This document shows positions 17,236 through 26,108 of a DNA stretch of 64,000 nt, piece after piece. Where the stretch lies: positions 19,034-83,033 of the forward strand of contig CAINGK010000160.1 of the NCBI GenBank assembly GCA_903848465.1. Reading direction: 5' to 3'. The position numbers and the translations under genes were made by a program. The stretch is from an uncultured Verrucomicrobiota bacterium. GTDB taxonomy: Bacteria; Verrucomicrobiota; Verrucomicrobiia; Verrucomicrobiales; Verrucomicrobiaceae. Under the pieces are notes generated by a model. It worked only from the letters and a program-made list of their open reading frames with translations. It did not search any database and had not been told where the DNA came from. How positions within the stretch are numbered: position 1 is the first letter of the stretch; each line of letters opens with the position of its first letter.

Positions 17236-20200
17236 ATGAAACGACATCTCCTGCTGCTGACTCTTCTTGCGTGCTCTCCTGGCCAGCTCGGTGCTGCCGA
17301 GGGGCTCTTCGACAAATCCAACCTCGCCGCGTGGTGCATTGTACCGTTTGATGCGGGCAAGCGCGGCCCGGAGGAGCGTGCGGCCATGCTGGAAAAAATG
17401 GGCGTGAAGAAATTCGTCTATGACTACCGCAAGGAGCACATCCCGCAGTGGGACGACGAGCTGAACGCGCTCAAAAAACACCACATCGAGCTCATGGGCT
17501 GGTGGTTCCCCACTTCACTCAACGATGAGGCGAAGCAGACGCTGGAGCTCTTCAAACGTCACGGCGTGCATCCGCAGCTCTGGGTGAATGGCAACGGCGG
17601 TGCGATCCAGGTCAAAGATGAAGCGGATCAGCAGGCCCGTGTGGCAAAGGAAGTCGAACGCCTGCAGCCGATCTGCGAGGCCGCTGCTCCGCTGGGCTGC
17701 CAGATCGCGCTCTACAATCACGGTGCCTGGTATGGCGAACCAGAGAACGCCATCGCCATCGTGGAGGCGCTGAAAGCCAAAGGCATCAAGAACGTGGGCA
17801 TCGTGTACAACCTTCATCACGGCCACGGCCATCTCGATCGTCTCGCCAAGGTGCTGCCGCGCATGCTGCCGCACCTGCTGTGCTTCAATCTCAACGGCAT
17901 GGACATCGACGGCGAGGCCAAAGGCCGCAAGATCCTGCCGCTTGGTGTTGGCACCGAAGATGTGAAGGTGCTGCGCATCGTGCGTGCGAGCGGTTACAAC
18001 GGCCCCATCGGCATCCTGAACCACACCAACGAAGACGCTGAAGGCCGCCTGCTCGACAACCTCGACGGCCTCGCCTGGCTCGTGCCGCAGCTCGATGACA
18101 ATCCTCCCGGCCCGAAGCCCAAGTATCGTACCTGGAGCGACAAACCCGCTGCCACAGCTTTCATCACCAAACCTGCCATGACCGGCGAGGGCGTGCCCTC
18201 CCTGAACAAGGAATTCGGCGAGGCGCTAAAGGGCAGCTACTTTGAGCAGGACAACGAACCCTTCCGCACGCTGCCTCTCACCATTGAGTGCCGCGCCAAA
18301 CTGACCGGCAAAGATCACTTCAACATTCTCATCGCCTCAGACGCCAAATCATCCGCCACGCATTGGGAACTCTACACGCATGCGAAACGCGGCACGCTGG
18401 CTCTCTTCATGCCCGGACGCGGCGGTGACTTCGATTCGCAGGTGAATGTCTGCGACGGCCAGTGGCACGACTTCCTCGCCAGCATTGACGAAAAGAGCGT
18501 CGTGATTTGGATTGATGGCAAACAGGTCTTCGAAAAGCCTGTACAACCGATCCAAGGCACATCCAAAGCGGGAGGCATTGCTTTCGGCAGCCTCGTTGAT
18601 GGCACCATCGGCTGTGATGGACTCATTGATGATGTACGCATTGCACGCGGCGTGATGAAGCCACGCAAAGGCACCGCTCCGCGCCTGCGCATGGACAACA
18701 CCATCGGCCTCTGGGACTTCGATCATCTCGACGCACTCATGCCACCCAAGGCTCCGCCGCCCGCCGTGTTCAAGCCCGAACGCAAACCACTCCATCCCGA
18801 GGACAACGTCCACTGGCAGGAATTCGTCAATCGCGAGCGTGTCTTCGATTACTATGCCAAGCAGGCGCTGCAGTTCATGAAGCAGAAGCCGCTGCCCGAA
18901 CTGATCCCGCAATTCCCCGGCCTCGACGGCGGCCAGCAAGGCCACTGGGGCAATCAGAATGACCAGGTGACATGGAAGGACGGACGCTTTGCCACGAGCG
19001 ACCACGGCTCGGTCTTCAGCGGCGTCTTCAAAGGTGCAGGCCTGACGATTCCGAAAGCGGTGTGCGTGCGGGATGGTGACACGTCGTATGTCTTCAATCC
19101 TGAAACGCTGACTTTTCCGGTCACGTGGACTGGCGGCTTCATCAAGCTCGGTGATGCACGCCACGGATTCATGGGCGGAGCGGCGATGGATGGAAAACCG
19201 ATCGAAACACTTCCGGAGACTCTTCCGGCGCATTCCATCATAGAGGAGAAGGCATGGCCTCCGAGTTCGTCGCCAATCAATAAGCCAAAGATATACCAAG
19301 GCTTCTATCGCCACGACAAAGAAGTCATTTTTTCATATTCTTACAATGGCAAGAAACGCCTGATCGAAGCTGGCAATCGAAGCGGAGTCCTTGAAGGCAA
19401 AGTAAGTGGCGGCCTCGCCCAATGGCCGCAATGGCTCGAAACGAAAGGCAAACTCGGTACTCAGCAGCCCTTCGCTACTGACACCATCGAACTCCCATGG
19501 GAGAATCCATACGGCACCCTGTTCTTCATCACCGCACACGATTTCTTCAGCGATGGCACTGCCGCCATCGCTACGATGACCGGCGAAGTGTGGCTGGTAA
19601 AAGGCATCGACGAGAAGCTCGAAAAGGTTCGATGGAAGCGCTTCGCCACCGGACTGAATCAGCCGCTGGGAATGAAGATCGTGAAGGACAAGCTCTATGT
19701 CCTTGGCCGCGATCAAATCACCTGTCTGCATGATCTCAATGGCGATGACGAGGCGGACTTCTACGAGTGCGTGACGAACGTGATGCAGACTTCTCCCGGC
19801 GGCCATGATTTCATTGTCGGACTCGAAACCGACAAAGAGGGCCGCTGGTATTTCGCCTCCGGCAATCAAGGCGTGTGCCGCATCACAGGCCGCGACAAAC
19901 TCGAAGTGCTCGGCACCGGCTTCCGCAATCCGGATGGTCTCGGCCTCTCGCCAGATGGCCGCTTCCTCACCACCAGCGGTCAGGAAGGCGACTGGACACC
20001 CGCTTCATCCATCTTTCAGATCGAGCTGGATCACAACCTCGGCGCCCACTTCGGTGCCGGTGGTCCCAAGAACGGCCAGCCTCCCGAACCGGTGCTGATG
20101 TACATGCCGCGCGGCGAAGACAACAGCGCGAGCAGCCAGGCCTTCATTTCGAGTGAGAAATGGTCAGCACTCAAAGGCGATGGCAATTTCGTTCACCTCT

Positions 20201-21225
20201 CCTCTGGTGGTGGCAGCGCGTGGCTTGTCATGCGGCAGAACGTCAAAGGCCGCTGGCAGGCAGCCTCAGTGAAGATCAGCGGCAACTTCGACTCCGGCCC
20301 GCAATGCGCGCGCTTCAATCCGAACGACGGCCACCTCTATGTGAACGGCATGCAGGGCTGGGGCAGCTACACGCCCAAAGACGGCTGCTTCCAGCGTGTC
20401 CGCTTCACCGGTGGCGAGAAACCCGTGCCCATCGGCTTCGAAGCCCGTGACAATGGTGTACTGCTTCGCTTCAGCCAGCCGGTTAAGGATGCCGATGCCG
20501 CCACCTGCTTTGCACAGTGCTGGAACTACCGCTACGGACCGCAGTATGGCTCGCCCGAATATTCCGTGAAGTATGCCGATACGCCCGGCCATGATCCGCT
20601 CGAAGTGCGCAGCGTGCAGAAACTCGACGGCGGCAAGACGCTCTTCCTCGAAATTCCGCAGATCGTCACCGCGAGCCAGATTCATCTCCATCTGAGCACC
20701 GGCCATGACATCTTCCTCACCGCACACGCCCTGGCTGAACCTTTCACCGAGTTCCCCGGCTACGCCAAAATCGCGAAGACCAATCACGTCGCACAGATCG
20801 GCCTCGAAGCACCGAAGTCAGCCAAGCCCAACCCATGGGCCAAAGGCGAAGGCGGTCGCGAACTCGTCATTGAAGCCGCGCTGGGTCTGCAATACGTGCA
20901 GAAGCAGCTCACCGCCAAAGCGGGTGAAAAACTCACCATCGTCTTCAAGAACCCCGACGTCGTGCCGCACAACTGGATGCTCGCCAAGCCGGGCACACTG
21001 CAAAAAATCGGCAACCTCGCCAATCTCATGATCACCGATCCGCAGGGGCTGGCCAAACACTACGTGCCCGACTCCGATGACGTGCTCACCTTCACCGACA
21101 TGACGAATCCGCAGGCCAGTTTCACCATCCACATCACCGCCCCGAAAGAGAAAGGCGACTACCCCTACCTCTGCACCTTCCCGGGGCATTGGATGGTGAT
21201 GAATGGTGTGCTGAAGGTGGAATAA
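17236..21225 (+). CDS. Giant multidomain secreted protein: TIM barrel, LamG, DUF6797-like, beta-propeller, azurin
   Basis: 1329 residues with a signal peptide (RHLLLLTLLACSPGQLGAAE). Residues about 25-290 resemble a sugar-phosphate isomerase/epimerase TIM barrel (KKFVYDYRKEHIPQWDDEL, NVGIVYNLHHGHGHLDR, GYNGPIGILNHTNEDAEGRL). About 325-500 is a LamG-like concanavalin fold (CDGQWHDFLASIDEKSVVIW). About 525-700 resembles DUF6797 (FVNRERVFDYYAKQALQFM, then GRFATSDHGSVFSG). About 750-1090 looks like a PQQ/sorbosone-dehydrogenase-type beta-propeller (GTGFRNPDGLGLSPDGRF). The last 128 residues are an azurin/auracyanin-like cupredoxin: a VPHNW histidine, then Cys1313, His1318 and Met1322 with azurin spacing (C-x4-H-x3-M). 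It may couple periplasmic sugar oxidation to a copper electron carrier; that role is inferred. Confidence 0.85.
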   Translation: MKRHLLLLTLLACSPGQLGAAEGLFDKSNLAAWCIVPFDAGKRGPEERAAMLEKMGVKKFVYDYRKEHIPQWDDELNALKKHHIELMGWWFPTSLNDEAKQTLELFKRHGVHPQLWVNGNGGAIQVKDEADQQARVAKEVERLQPICEAAAPLGCQIALYNHGAWYGEPENAIAIVEALKAKGIKNVGIVYNLHHGHGHLDRLAKVLPRMLPHLLCFNLNGMDIDGEAKGRKILPLGVGTEDVKVLRIVRASGYNGPIGILNHTNEDAEGRLLDNLDGLAWLVPQLDDNPPGPKPKYRTWSDKPAATAFITKPAMTGEGVPSLNKEFGEALKGSYFEQDNEPFRTLPLTIECRAKLTGKDHFNILIASDAKSSATHWELYTHAKRGTLALFMPGRGGDFDSQVNVCDGQWHDFLASIDEKSVVIWIDGKQVFEKPVQPIQGTSKAGGIAFGSLVDGTIGCDGLIDDVRIARGVMKPRKGTAPRLRMDNTIGLWDFDHLDALMPPKAPPPAVFKPERKPLHPEDNVHWQEFVNRERVFDYYAKQALQFMKQKPLPELIPQFPGLDGGQQGHWGNQNDQVTWKDGRFATSDHGSVFSGVFKGAGLTIPKAVCVRDGDTSYVFNPETLTFPVTWTGGFIKLGDARHGFMGGAAMDGKPIETLPETLPAHSIIEEKAWPPSSSPINKPKIYQGFYRHDKEVIFSYSYNGKKRLIEAGNRSGVLEGKVSGGLAQWPQWLETKGKLGTQQPFATDTIELPWENPYGTLFFITAHDFFSDGTAAIATMTGEVWLVKGIDEKLEKVRWKRFATGLNQPLGMKIVKDKLYVLGRDQITCLHDLNGDDEADFYECVTNVMQTSPGGHDFIVGLETDKEGRWYFASGNQGVCRITGRDKLEVLGTGFRNPDGLGLSPDGRFLTTSGQEGDWTPASSIFQIELDHNLGAHFGAGGPKNGQPPEPVLMYMPRGEDNSASSQAFISSEKWSALKGDGNFVHLSSGGGSAWLVMRQNVKGRWQAASVKISGNFDSGPQCARFNPNDGHLYVNGMQGWGSYTPKDGCFQRVRFTGGEKPVPIGFEARDNGVLLRFSQPVKDADAATCFAQCWNYRYGPQYGSPEYSVKYADTPGHDPLEVRSVQKLDGGKTLFLEIPQIVTASQIHLHLSTGHDIFLTAHALAEPFTEFPGYAKIAKTNHVAQIGLEAPKSAKPNPWAKGEGGRELVIEAALGLQYVQKQLTAKAGEKLTIVFKNPDVVPHNWMLAKPGTLQKIGNLANLMITDPQGLAKHYVPDSDDVLTFTDMTNPQASFTIHITAPKEKGDYPYLCTFPGHWMVMNGVLKVE

Positions 21226-21226
21226 A

Positions 21227-21330
21227 GGAGGATAGGCCTCTGGCCAGTCAGCGGATCGAGGCGTCCCGCCTTCGACTTCTGACAAAGGCTGGAAGCCTCA
21301 AGCCGTTGTCAGGCAAGATGCCTGACCTCC
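21227..21330. repeat. 104-bp intergenic repeat, copy 1
   Basis: Begins GGAGGATAGGCCTC one base after the azurin-fusion stop codon and ends GCCTGACCTCC. A second copy of the same length and orientation lies at 22644-22747. The ends are imperfect inverted repeats of each other. Inside are several small hairpins, e.g. GTCAGGCA/TGCCTGAC at the right end, AGGCGTCCCGCCT in the middle, and GGCCTCTGGCC at the left. It has no coding potential and resembles a dispersed multi-hairpin intergenic element. Confidence 0.85.
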
Positions 21331-21380
21331 GATTATTCGAACAACAGTGAACTTTTTGGGCGTGACACTCGTCAGTACCG

Positions 21381-22652
21381 ATGATGTTACGTTGCGTGAT
21401 CTTGCTTCTGCTGATGAGCTTCACGCTCAGGGCGGAGCAATGTCTGGTGATCGGGGACAGCCTGACCAAGGAATATGAAGCGGAGTTTCCGGGTTTGTAT
21501 CCCAACAATCCAGCCTCCTGGCAGGCGCGGAACTGGATCGAAATTTTGCACCAGAACCGGACCGCTTGGTTCGACCTCGGTACGTGGAGCGTCTATTCCG
21601 ACCCGAGGCTTACGGGGCATCGTTTTAACTGGGCTTTCCCAGGTTCAACGACGACAGACATCCGCAACCAACTCAGCAGCATCTACAACTTCTGGTGGAC
21701 CGGCACCTTGCAGAGCCAGTTGCGCACCGACGTGCAGCGGGTGGTGATCTTCGCCGGCGGCAACGATGCCAACAGCTACTACGGCAGCCTCTACAACGGC
21801 ACGGCAGATGCCTCCACCACCACCAATATCACCCTGGGCAATCTGCAATGGATCATCAATTACATTCGAACCACGAACGCCACGATTCCCATCATGCTGG
21901 TCAGCGTGCCGCATGTGGGCTGCACACCAAAAGTACAGCAAAGCTACCCCACTGATCCGGTGAAGACGGCCCGCGTCACGGCTGCCATGGACGCCTTGAA
22001 TGCCAGCCTGGCTGTGTATGCGCAGTCACAGGGCATCGGCTTTGTGCCCGGTGTGTATGCCTTCACGAAGTCCATCATCACACAGCCATTTCGCATCCAG
22101 GGTATTGAATTTTACCGTGTGGCGGATGCCGATGCCAGGACACGTTACACGTTTTCAGGAGACGGCTTCCACCCCAACACCTGCGCCCATACCAGAATAG
22201 CCCAGATGGTGGTGGATGCCTTCAATGCGCAGTATCCAGCCACCGTGATGACTCCTCTAAGCGACAGCTACATCATCTCCACGATCCTCGGGTTGGATCC
22301 CAACATCCCGTTCACCGAGTGGCTCGCCTCCGTGGGGCAGAGCGGCAGTTTCACCACCGACTCCAATGGCAATGGCATTCCCAACGGCGTCGAGTTCGCC
22401 CTGCAAAATGTCACCAATGTGGCCGCCATGCCCAAGCCGGTGATGCAGGGCGGTGCGCTGACGCTGACCTATCTCCCACGGCAAGTTTTCACTGAATGGG
22501 GCTCCATTCAGGCTCAGTCATCGACCGATTTGATCAACTGGACCAACATCGGCACCGCCCAGACCACGAATAACGCAGACGGCACAGTCACCGTGAGCGT
22601 GAATCTCGCAGGGAAAGGCTTCGTGCGGCTGAACGTGACGCCCGGAGGATAG
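21381..22652 (+). CDS. Secreted SGNH/GDSL-type hydrolase
   Basis: 423 residues with a signal peptide (MLRCVILLLLMSFTLRAEQ). SGNH hydrolase blocks are clear: block I CLVIGDSLTKEY (nucleophile Ser at about residue 28), block III VIFAGGNDAN, and block V SGDGFHPN with the Asp/His pair. It should be an exported esterase or lipase-like acyl hydrolase. The last 130 residues form a second module (TDSNGNGIPNGVEFAL, then SIQAQSSTDLINWTN) that is a common C-terminal domain in verrucomicrobial secreted proteins. The stop codon (TAG) lies inside the start of repeat copy 2, and repeat copy 1 lies just upstream, so the gene is bracketed by direct repeats. Confidence 0.88.
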   Translation: MMLRCVILLLLMSFTLRAEQCLVIGDSLTKEYEAEFPGLYPNNPASWQARNWIEILHQNRTAWFDLGTWSVYSDPRLTGHRFNWAFPGSTTTDIRNQLSSIYNFWWTGTLQSQLRTDVQRVVIFAGGNDANSYYGSLYNGTADASTTTNITLGNLQWIINYIRTTNATIPIMLVSVPHVGCTPKVQQSYPTDPVKTARVTAAMDALNASLAVYAQSQGIGFVPGVYAFTKSIITQPFRIQGIEFYRVADADARTRYTFSGDGFHPNTCAHTRIAQMVVDAFNAQYPATVMTPLSDSYIISTILGLDPNIPFTEWLASVGQSGSFTTDSNGNGIPNGVEFALQNVTNVAAMPKPVMQGGALTLTYLPRQVFTEWGSIQAQSSTDLINWTNIGTAQTTNNADGTVTVSVNLAGKGFVRLNVTPGG

Positions 22653-22747
22653 GCCTCCGGCCTGTCAACGGATCGGGGCGTCTCGCCTCTGATTCTGAAC
22701 TCAGGCGGGACACCCCAGGCCGTAGTCTGGCAGGATGCCTGACCTCC
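22644..22747. repeat. 104-bp intergenic repeat, copy 2
   Basis: Same length and orientation as copy 1 (21227-21330), with identical ends GGAGGATAGGCCTC and ATGCCTGACCTCC and a divergent middle. It supplies the stop codon of the SGNH hydrolase and ends 3 bp before the stop of the convergent FAH gene, so it fills the whole space between them. The structured middle (AGGCGGGACACCCC-type inverted repeats) could also serve as a bidirectional terminator. Confidence 0.85.
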
Positions 22748-22750
22748 AAT

Positions 22751-23608
22751 TTACGCAGCCGCGACCGCCGTCTGCCCCTGCTCGCCGAGTCCTTCGACTC
22801 CGAGTTCGATCACATCTCCTGGCTTCATGAAGAGAGGATCAGGCTTGAAACCGAGGCCAACGCCGGGAGGCGTGCCGGTGGTGATGATGTCGCCAGGCAG
22901 CAGGCTCATGAACTGGCTAAGGTAGCTCACCAGCGTTTTCACGCCGAAGATCATCTGCGCGGTGCTGCTGTTCTGAATGGTCTTGCCGTTCAGCTTGAGC
23001 CAGAGCTTCAAATTCTGCGGATCAGGAATCTCATCGCTCGTGGCGAGGAAGGGACCGATGGGCGCAAAGGTGTCGCAGCTCTTGCCCTTCACCCACTGGC
23101 CACCGCGTTCAAGTTGCCATTCGCGTTCGCTGTAGTCGTTGTGTACGCAGTAACCAGCCACATGGCTCAGTGCATTCTCTTCGGAGACATAGCTGGCCTT
23201 CTTGCCGATGACGAAAGCAAGCTCGACCTCCCAGTCGGTCTTCTTCGAATTGCGCGGGATGACCACGTTGTCGTTCGGGCCGGTGATGGCACTCGTGGCT
23301 TTGAAAAACACGATAGGCTCCGCCGGGATCGGCATGCCGCTTTCCTTGGCATGGTCGCTGTAGTTCAGACCGATGCAGATGATCTTGCTCGGACGTGCAA
23401 TGCATGGGCCCAGTCGCGTGTCAGCACTCACAGTCGGTGCAGAGGCCGCATTGGCCTTGGCCCAAGCGGCGAGACGTTCCAAACCATCACCCCCAAAGAA
23501 CTTCTCATCATAGTCACTGCCAAAGGCGCTCGCATCAATGCGGCGGCCATCATCGAGTTGCAGGCCGGGTTTTTCTTCTCCAGGGTTTCCAAAGCGGATC
23601 AGTTTCAT
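22751..23608 (-). CDS. Fumarylacetoacetate hydrolase family protein
   Basis: 285 residues, cytoplasmic. The FAH fold is clear: a short N-terminal domain (MKLIRFGNPGEEKPGLQLDD) and the catalytic domain from about residue 75 (ICIGLNYSDHAKESG, PIVFFKATSAITGPND, then DWEVELAFVIGKKASYV, in which the acidic residues bind divalent metal, and GYCVHNDYSEREWQ, with a GKSCDTFAPIGP loop and LLPGDIITTGTPPGVGLG). Related enzymes cleave C-C bonds of oxo acids or hydrolyse ureidoglycolate or dehydrated sugar acids such as 2,4-diketo-3-deoxy-L-fuconate. Its pairing with an SDR gene 6 bp upstream supports a sugar-acid pathway. The true substrate is not determined. Confidence 0.9.
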   Translation of the reverse strand: MKLIRFGNPGEEKPGLQLDDGRRIDASAFGSDYDEKFFGGDGLERLAAWAKANAASAPTVSADTRLGPCIARPSKIICIGLNYSDHAKESGMPIPAEPIVFFKATSAITGPNDNVVIPRNSKKTDWEVELAFVIGKKASYVSEENALSHVAGYCVHNDYSEREWQLERGGQWVKGKSCDTFAPIGPFLATSDEIPDPQNLKLWLKLNGKTIQNSSTAQMIFGVKTLVSYLSQFMSLLPGDIITTGTPPGVGLGFKPDPLFMKPGDVIELGVEGLGEQGQTAVAAA

Positions 23609-23614
23609 GGTGGT

Positions 23615-24421
23615 TTAGTTGGTGTGATCTTGTTGTTTAAGCGGGTCGCCTTCGTGATTTGTGTAGCGGCCGATGAGCGGATACTGCTCCAGCTCGGCCA
23701 CGGTGCCGGTGACGGGGAAGCTTTCGCGGCCGACCCAGTAAACGGACGCCGCAGCGATGTCTTCCGGCATCAGCAAACGGCCCATCGGCACGGCATAGGC
23801 GGGCAGGCGATCCGGCCAGCCCTCGCCGAGTCCGTCGCCGAGTTTCACCTGGTATTCATTCTCCGTGAGCGTCCAGCCCACGTTGAGCTGGTTCACGCGC
23901 ACGCGGTCGGTGCCGAGCGCGTCAGCCAGATTGCGCGTCATCGTCATCAGTGCGCCCTTGGACATTGAGTAGGCCAGCAGATTCGCCTGACCGCAGTGGG
24001 CGAGCACGGAGCCGATATTCAGCACGACGCCCCGATTCTTTTTCAATTCAGGCAGCAAGGCGCGGATCAGGAGCATGGGCGCACGTGCGTTCACGGCGAT
24101 GATGCGGTCAAACATCGCCGCATCCGTCTCGTCGATTTTCGCACGGTTGGTCAGCGCCGCGTTGTTCACCAAAGCATCGACCTTGCCGAAGGCGGCAATC
24201 GCGTCCGCTGCCAGTTTGGCCGGATACGCGGCATCTGCGAGATCTCCCTGGCAGAAGGCCGCTTTGTCAGTGCCGAGTTCTTGGCACAAAGCCTCGCCGC
24301 GTGCCGCGTCACGGCCATGCAGGATGGCTTTGGCACCTTCAGCGACGAAGCGCCGCGCCATGAATTCGCCGATGCCGGTGGTGCTGCCGGTGATGAGGAT
24401 GACCTGGTCTTGAAGTCGCAT
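23615..24421 (-). CDS. Short-chain dehydrogenase/reductase
   Basis: 268 residues with classical SDR motifs: TGSTTGIGEFMA (cofactor-binding TGxxxGxG) at residues 11-22, GDLAD near 60, NNAAL at about 88, and the catalytic Ser, Tyr and Lys in IGSVLAHCGQANLLAYSMSK at about 138-157. The adenine-pocket region HGRD suggests NADP is possible but cofactor choice is uncertain. It precedes the FAH-family gene by 6 bp on the same strand; SDR plus FAH pairs are typical of non-phosphorylated L-fucose, L-rhamnose or related sugar degradation. That pathway is inferred only. Confidence 0.9.
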   Translation of the reverse strand: MRLQDQVILITGSTTGIGEFMARRFVAEGAKAILHGRDAARGEALCQELGTDKAAFCQGDLADAAYPAKLAADAIAAFGKVDALVNNAALTNRAKIDETDAAMFDRIIAVNARAPMLLIRALLPELKKNRGVVLNIGSVLAHCGQANLLAYSMSKGALMTMTRNLADALGTDRVRVNQLNVGWTLTENEYQVKLGDGLGEGWPDRLPAYAVPMGRLLMPEDIAAASVYWVGRESFPVTGTVAELEQYPLIGRYTNHEGDPLKQQDHTN

Positions 24422-24554
24422 ATTCGTCGGGGTAGTTTTGGTGAACTGCTTTCTATGGCGAGCCGTCGGCGATGCTCAAGGCTGCAACACCGCCATTTTA
24501 GGATTCGTCATTGGCCGGGCAGGTCGCGTGAGGCTGAAGATCGGGGAAGATGCC

Positions 24555-25325
24555 TTACTTCTCCAATGCCCAGGCGATGCCGTTCAGTAAAAAACGCCGG
24601 AAGGCGGACAGCTTGAAGTCATCCCAATGCCCCAGCGAGGTGTAAAAGATGCGGGACTTCTTCTCGCCGTACGTATGAGTCCAAGCGACCGGCTCCGTTG
24701 CCGCACCAGGCAGCGTTCCCATCAAAAGCGGCGTGGTTCCGGCTTGCAGCGGTGTGTTTTTGTAGAGACCGCCGTGCCCGATGAGTTCTGTAACAGTGAC
24801 ACCACGCAGAATGGGATGCGCCTCCGCACCCGACACCACGCTGATGGTGGCGGCGTCTTTACCATAATGGCCCGTGTAGTTGCCGCCCAGCACCTGCGGG
24901 TCAAAGTCCTGCCAAATCGCCAGCCCAGCTTTGGGCTCGGGTTCCTTGGGGCGCAGGGCAAAGCAATGGCTGGCCGTGCGGATTCCCACCAGCGGCTTGC
25001 CGGCGGCAAGATGGGCGCGCACGGCATTGATCACCTCTGTCGGCGGAGTGCGGCGCCGCACGCTGATGAGGAGGAGATCCGCATCACGCATGGCCTCCAC
25101 GAATCCCGGGAACTGGTTTTTGTCCGCCGCGTCCGCCTGAATGAGGGTGACGCGATACGGCGCGGCCTTCAATTCTTTGGCCGCAAACTCCGGCAAGGTC
25201 TCCCAGGTGTGATATTCATCCTCGCCAATCATGATGACGATGTGAGGTGGTTCCGCCGCTTGCAGCTGCCATCCGAGGATGGCCGTAAAGAAAAGCAACG
25301 CGCGAGATACAAAGGATAAGTTCAT
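24555..25325 (-). CDS. ThuA-domain secreted protein (copy 1)
   Basis: 256 residues with a signal peptide (VSRALLFFTAILGWQLQAAE). The ThuA fold, related to class I glutamine amidotransferases, is visible as HIVIMIGEDEYHTWETLPEF, then DADLLLISVRRRTPP, HLAAGKPLVGIRTASHCFAL and HGGLYKNTP, ending with ARIFYTSLGHWDDF-type sequence (here SRIFYTSLGHWDDF). ThuA proteins are linked to disaccharide (trehalose or keto-sugar) use, but the reaction is not proven. It is the last gene of a five-gene minus-strand operon with spacings of 7-16 bp. The 252-residue ThuA protein at 27594-28352 is a clear paralogue. Confidence 0.88.
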   Translation of the reverse strand: MNLSFVSRALLFFTAILGWQLQAAEPPHIVIMIGEDEYHTWETLPEFAAKELKAAPYRVTLIQADAADKNQFPGFVEAMRDADLLLISVRRRTPPTEVINAVRAHLAAGKPLVGIRTASHCFALRPKEPEPKAGLAIWQDFDPQVLGGNYTGHYGKDAATISVVSGAEAHPILRGVTVTELIGHGGLYKNTPLQAGTTPLLMGTLPGAATEPVAWTHTYGEKKSRIFYTSLGHWDDFKLSAFRRFLLNGIAWALEK

Positions 25326-25341
25326 AAGATTTGCAGTCTGC

Positions 25342-26100
25342 TCAGCGTTTCGATGCTGCTTGAAGTGCCGTCTTGGCCGCCGCCCAGTCTGGGTTCGGCA
25401 GAGCTTCCCAGACGCGCAAATGGCGGAAGCTGGCCTCAGTGCCGGCCCCCAGCATGATGCTGTGCTTGGCCACGCTGATGAGCGGGTTGCTCAGGGTGGT
25501 GCTCTTGCCATCGAGCGTTCCCACCACCTCGTCTCCTTTGATCTCCAGCACCACCGTGTGCCACTCGTTGAGTTTGACCGGATTCTTCACGTGGCCGGCG
25601 GTTCCTTTCTCCCGCTGCTTGGTGGCGGGATTGATGCGCTCGGCATCATACGGGATTAAAAACAGGCCGCCCGGGCCGATGCTGAGCGCGATCACGTAAT
25701 CCTTCACATCCGTCGCCTTCACGAAGAGGGACCGATACTTGCGCCCCTCATCAGGAACATCGTTCAACCTCACTTCGCATTGGATGATGGCGTCGGTGAA
25801 TTGAAAACCAAACGACGCTGTCGCCGGATGATTGGCCGCAGGACTCTCCACGCCGGTAAAGCAACCATCGGCCAGCTTCCACTGTCCGGACTTTCCACCG
25901 GCAGACCCAGCATTGTAGCGCCAGCCGGTAAACCCGCTGGCAAAACCAACGGGCTTGCCCGTGACCGGCGCGAGCGGCGGCGTGAAGTCTTCGCTGACCC
26001 GCAGTTTGCCACGCAGGGTCATGAGCGTCTTGGGCAGTTCATCAGCGGCCAAAGCAGCGCAGGTCCAAGCGCATAACAAAAGAGTGAGTGAGGTTTTCAT
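25342..26100 (-). CDS. DUF1080-like (3-keto-disaccharide hydrolase fold) secreted protein
   Basis: 252 residues with a signal peptide (MKTSLTLLLCAWTCAALAAD). The body is a LamG-like beta-sandwich: GQWKLADGCFTGVESPAANH, then SFGFQFTDAIIQCEVRL, a WHTVVLEIKGDEVVGTLDGK strand pair and a FRHLRVWEA ending. These features fit DUF1080, some members of which hydrolyse 3-keto-glucosides. I cannot see specific catalytic residues, so a substrate is not claimed. It lies between a ThuA gene and a ceramidase-like gene in one operon. Confidence 0.8.
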   Translation of the reverse strand: MKTSLTLLLCAWTCAALAADELPKTLMTLRGKLRVSEDFTPPLAPVTGKPVGFASGFTGWRYNAGSAGGKSGQWKLADGCFTGVESPAANHPATASFGFQFTDAIIQCEVRLNDVPDEGRKYRSLFVKATDVKDYVIALSIGPGGLFLIPYDAERINPATKQREKGTAGHVKNPVKLNEWHTVVLEIKGDEVVGTLDGKSTTLSNPLISVAKHSIMLGAGTEASFRHLRVWEALPNPDWAAAKTALQAASKR

Positions 26101-26108
26101 GGGGTTGT

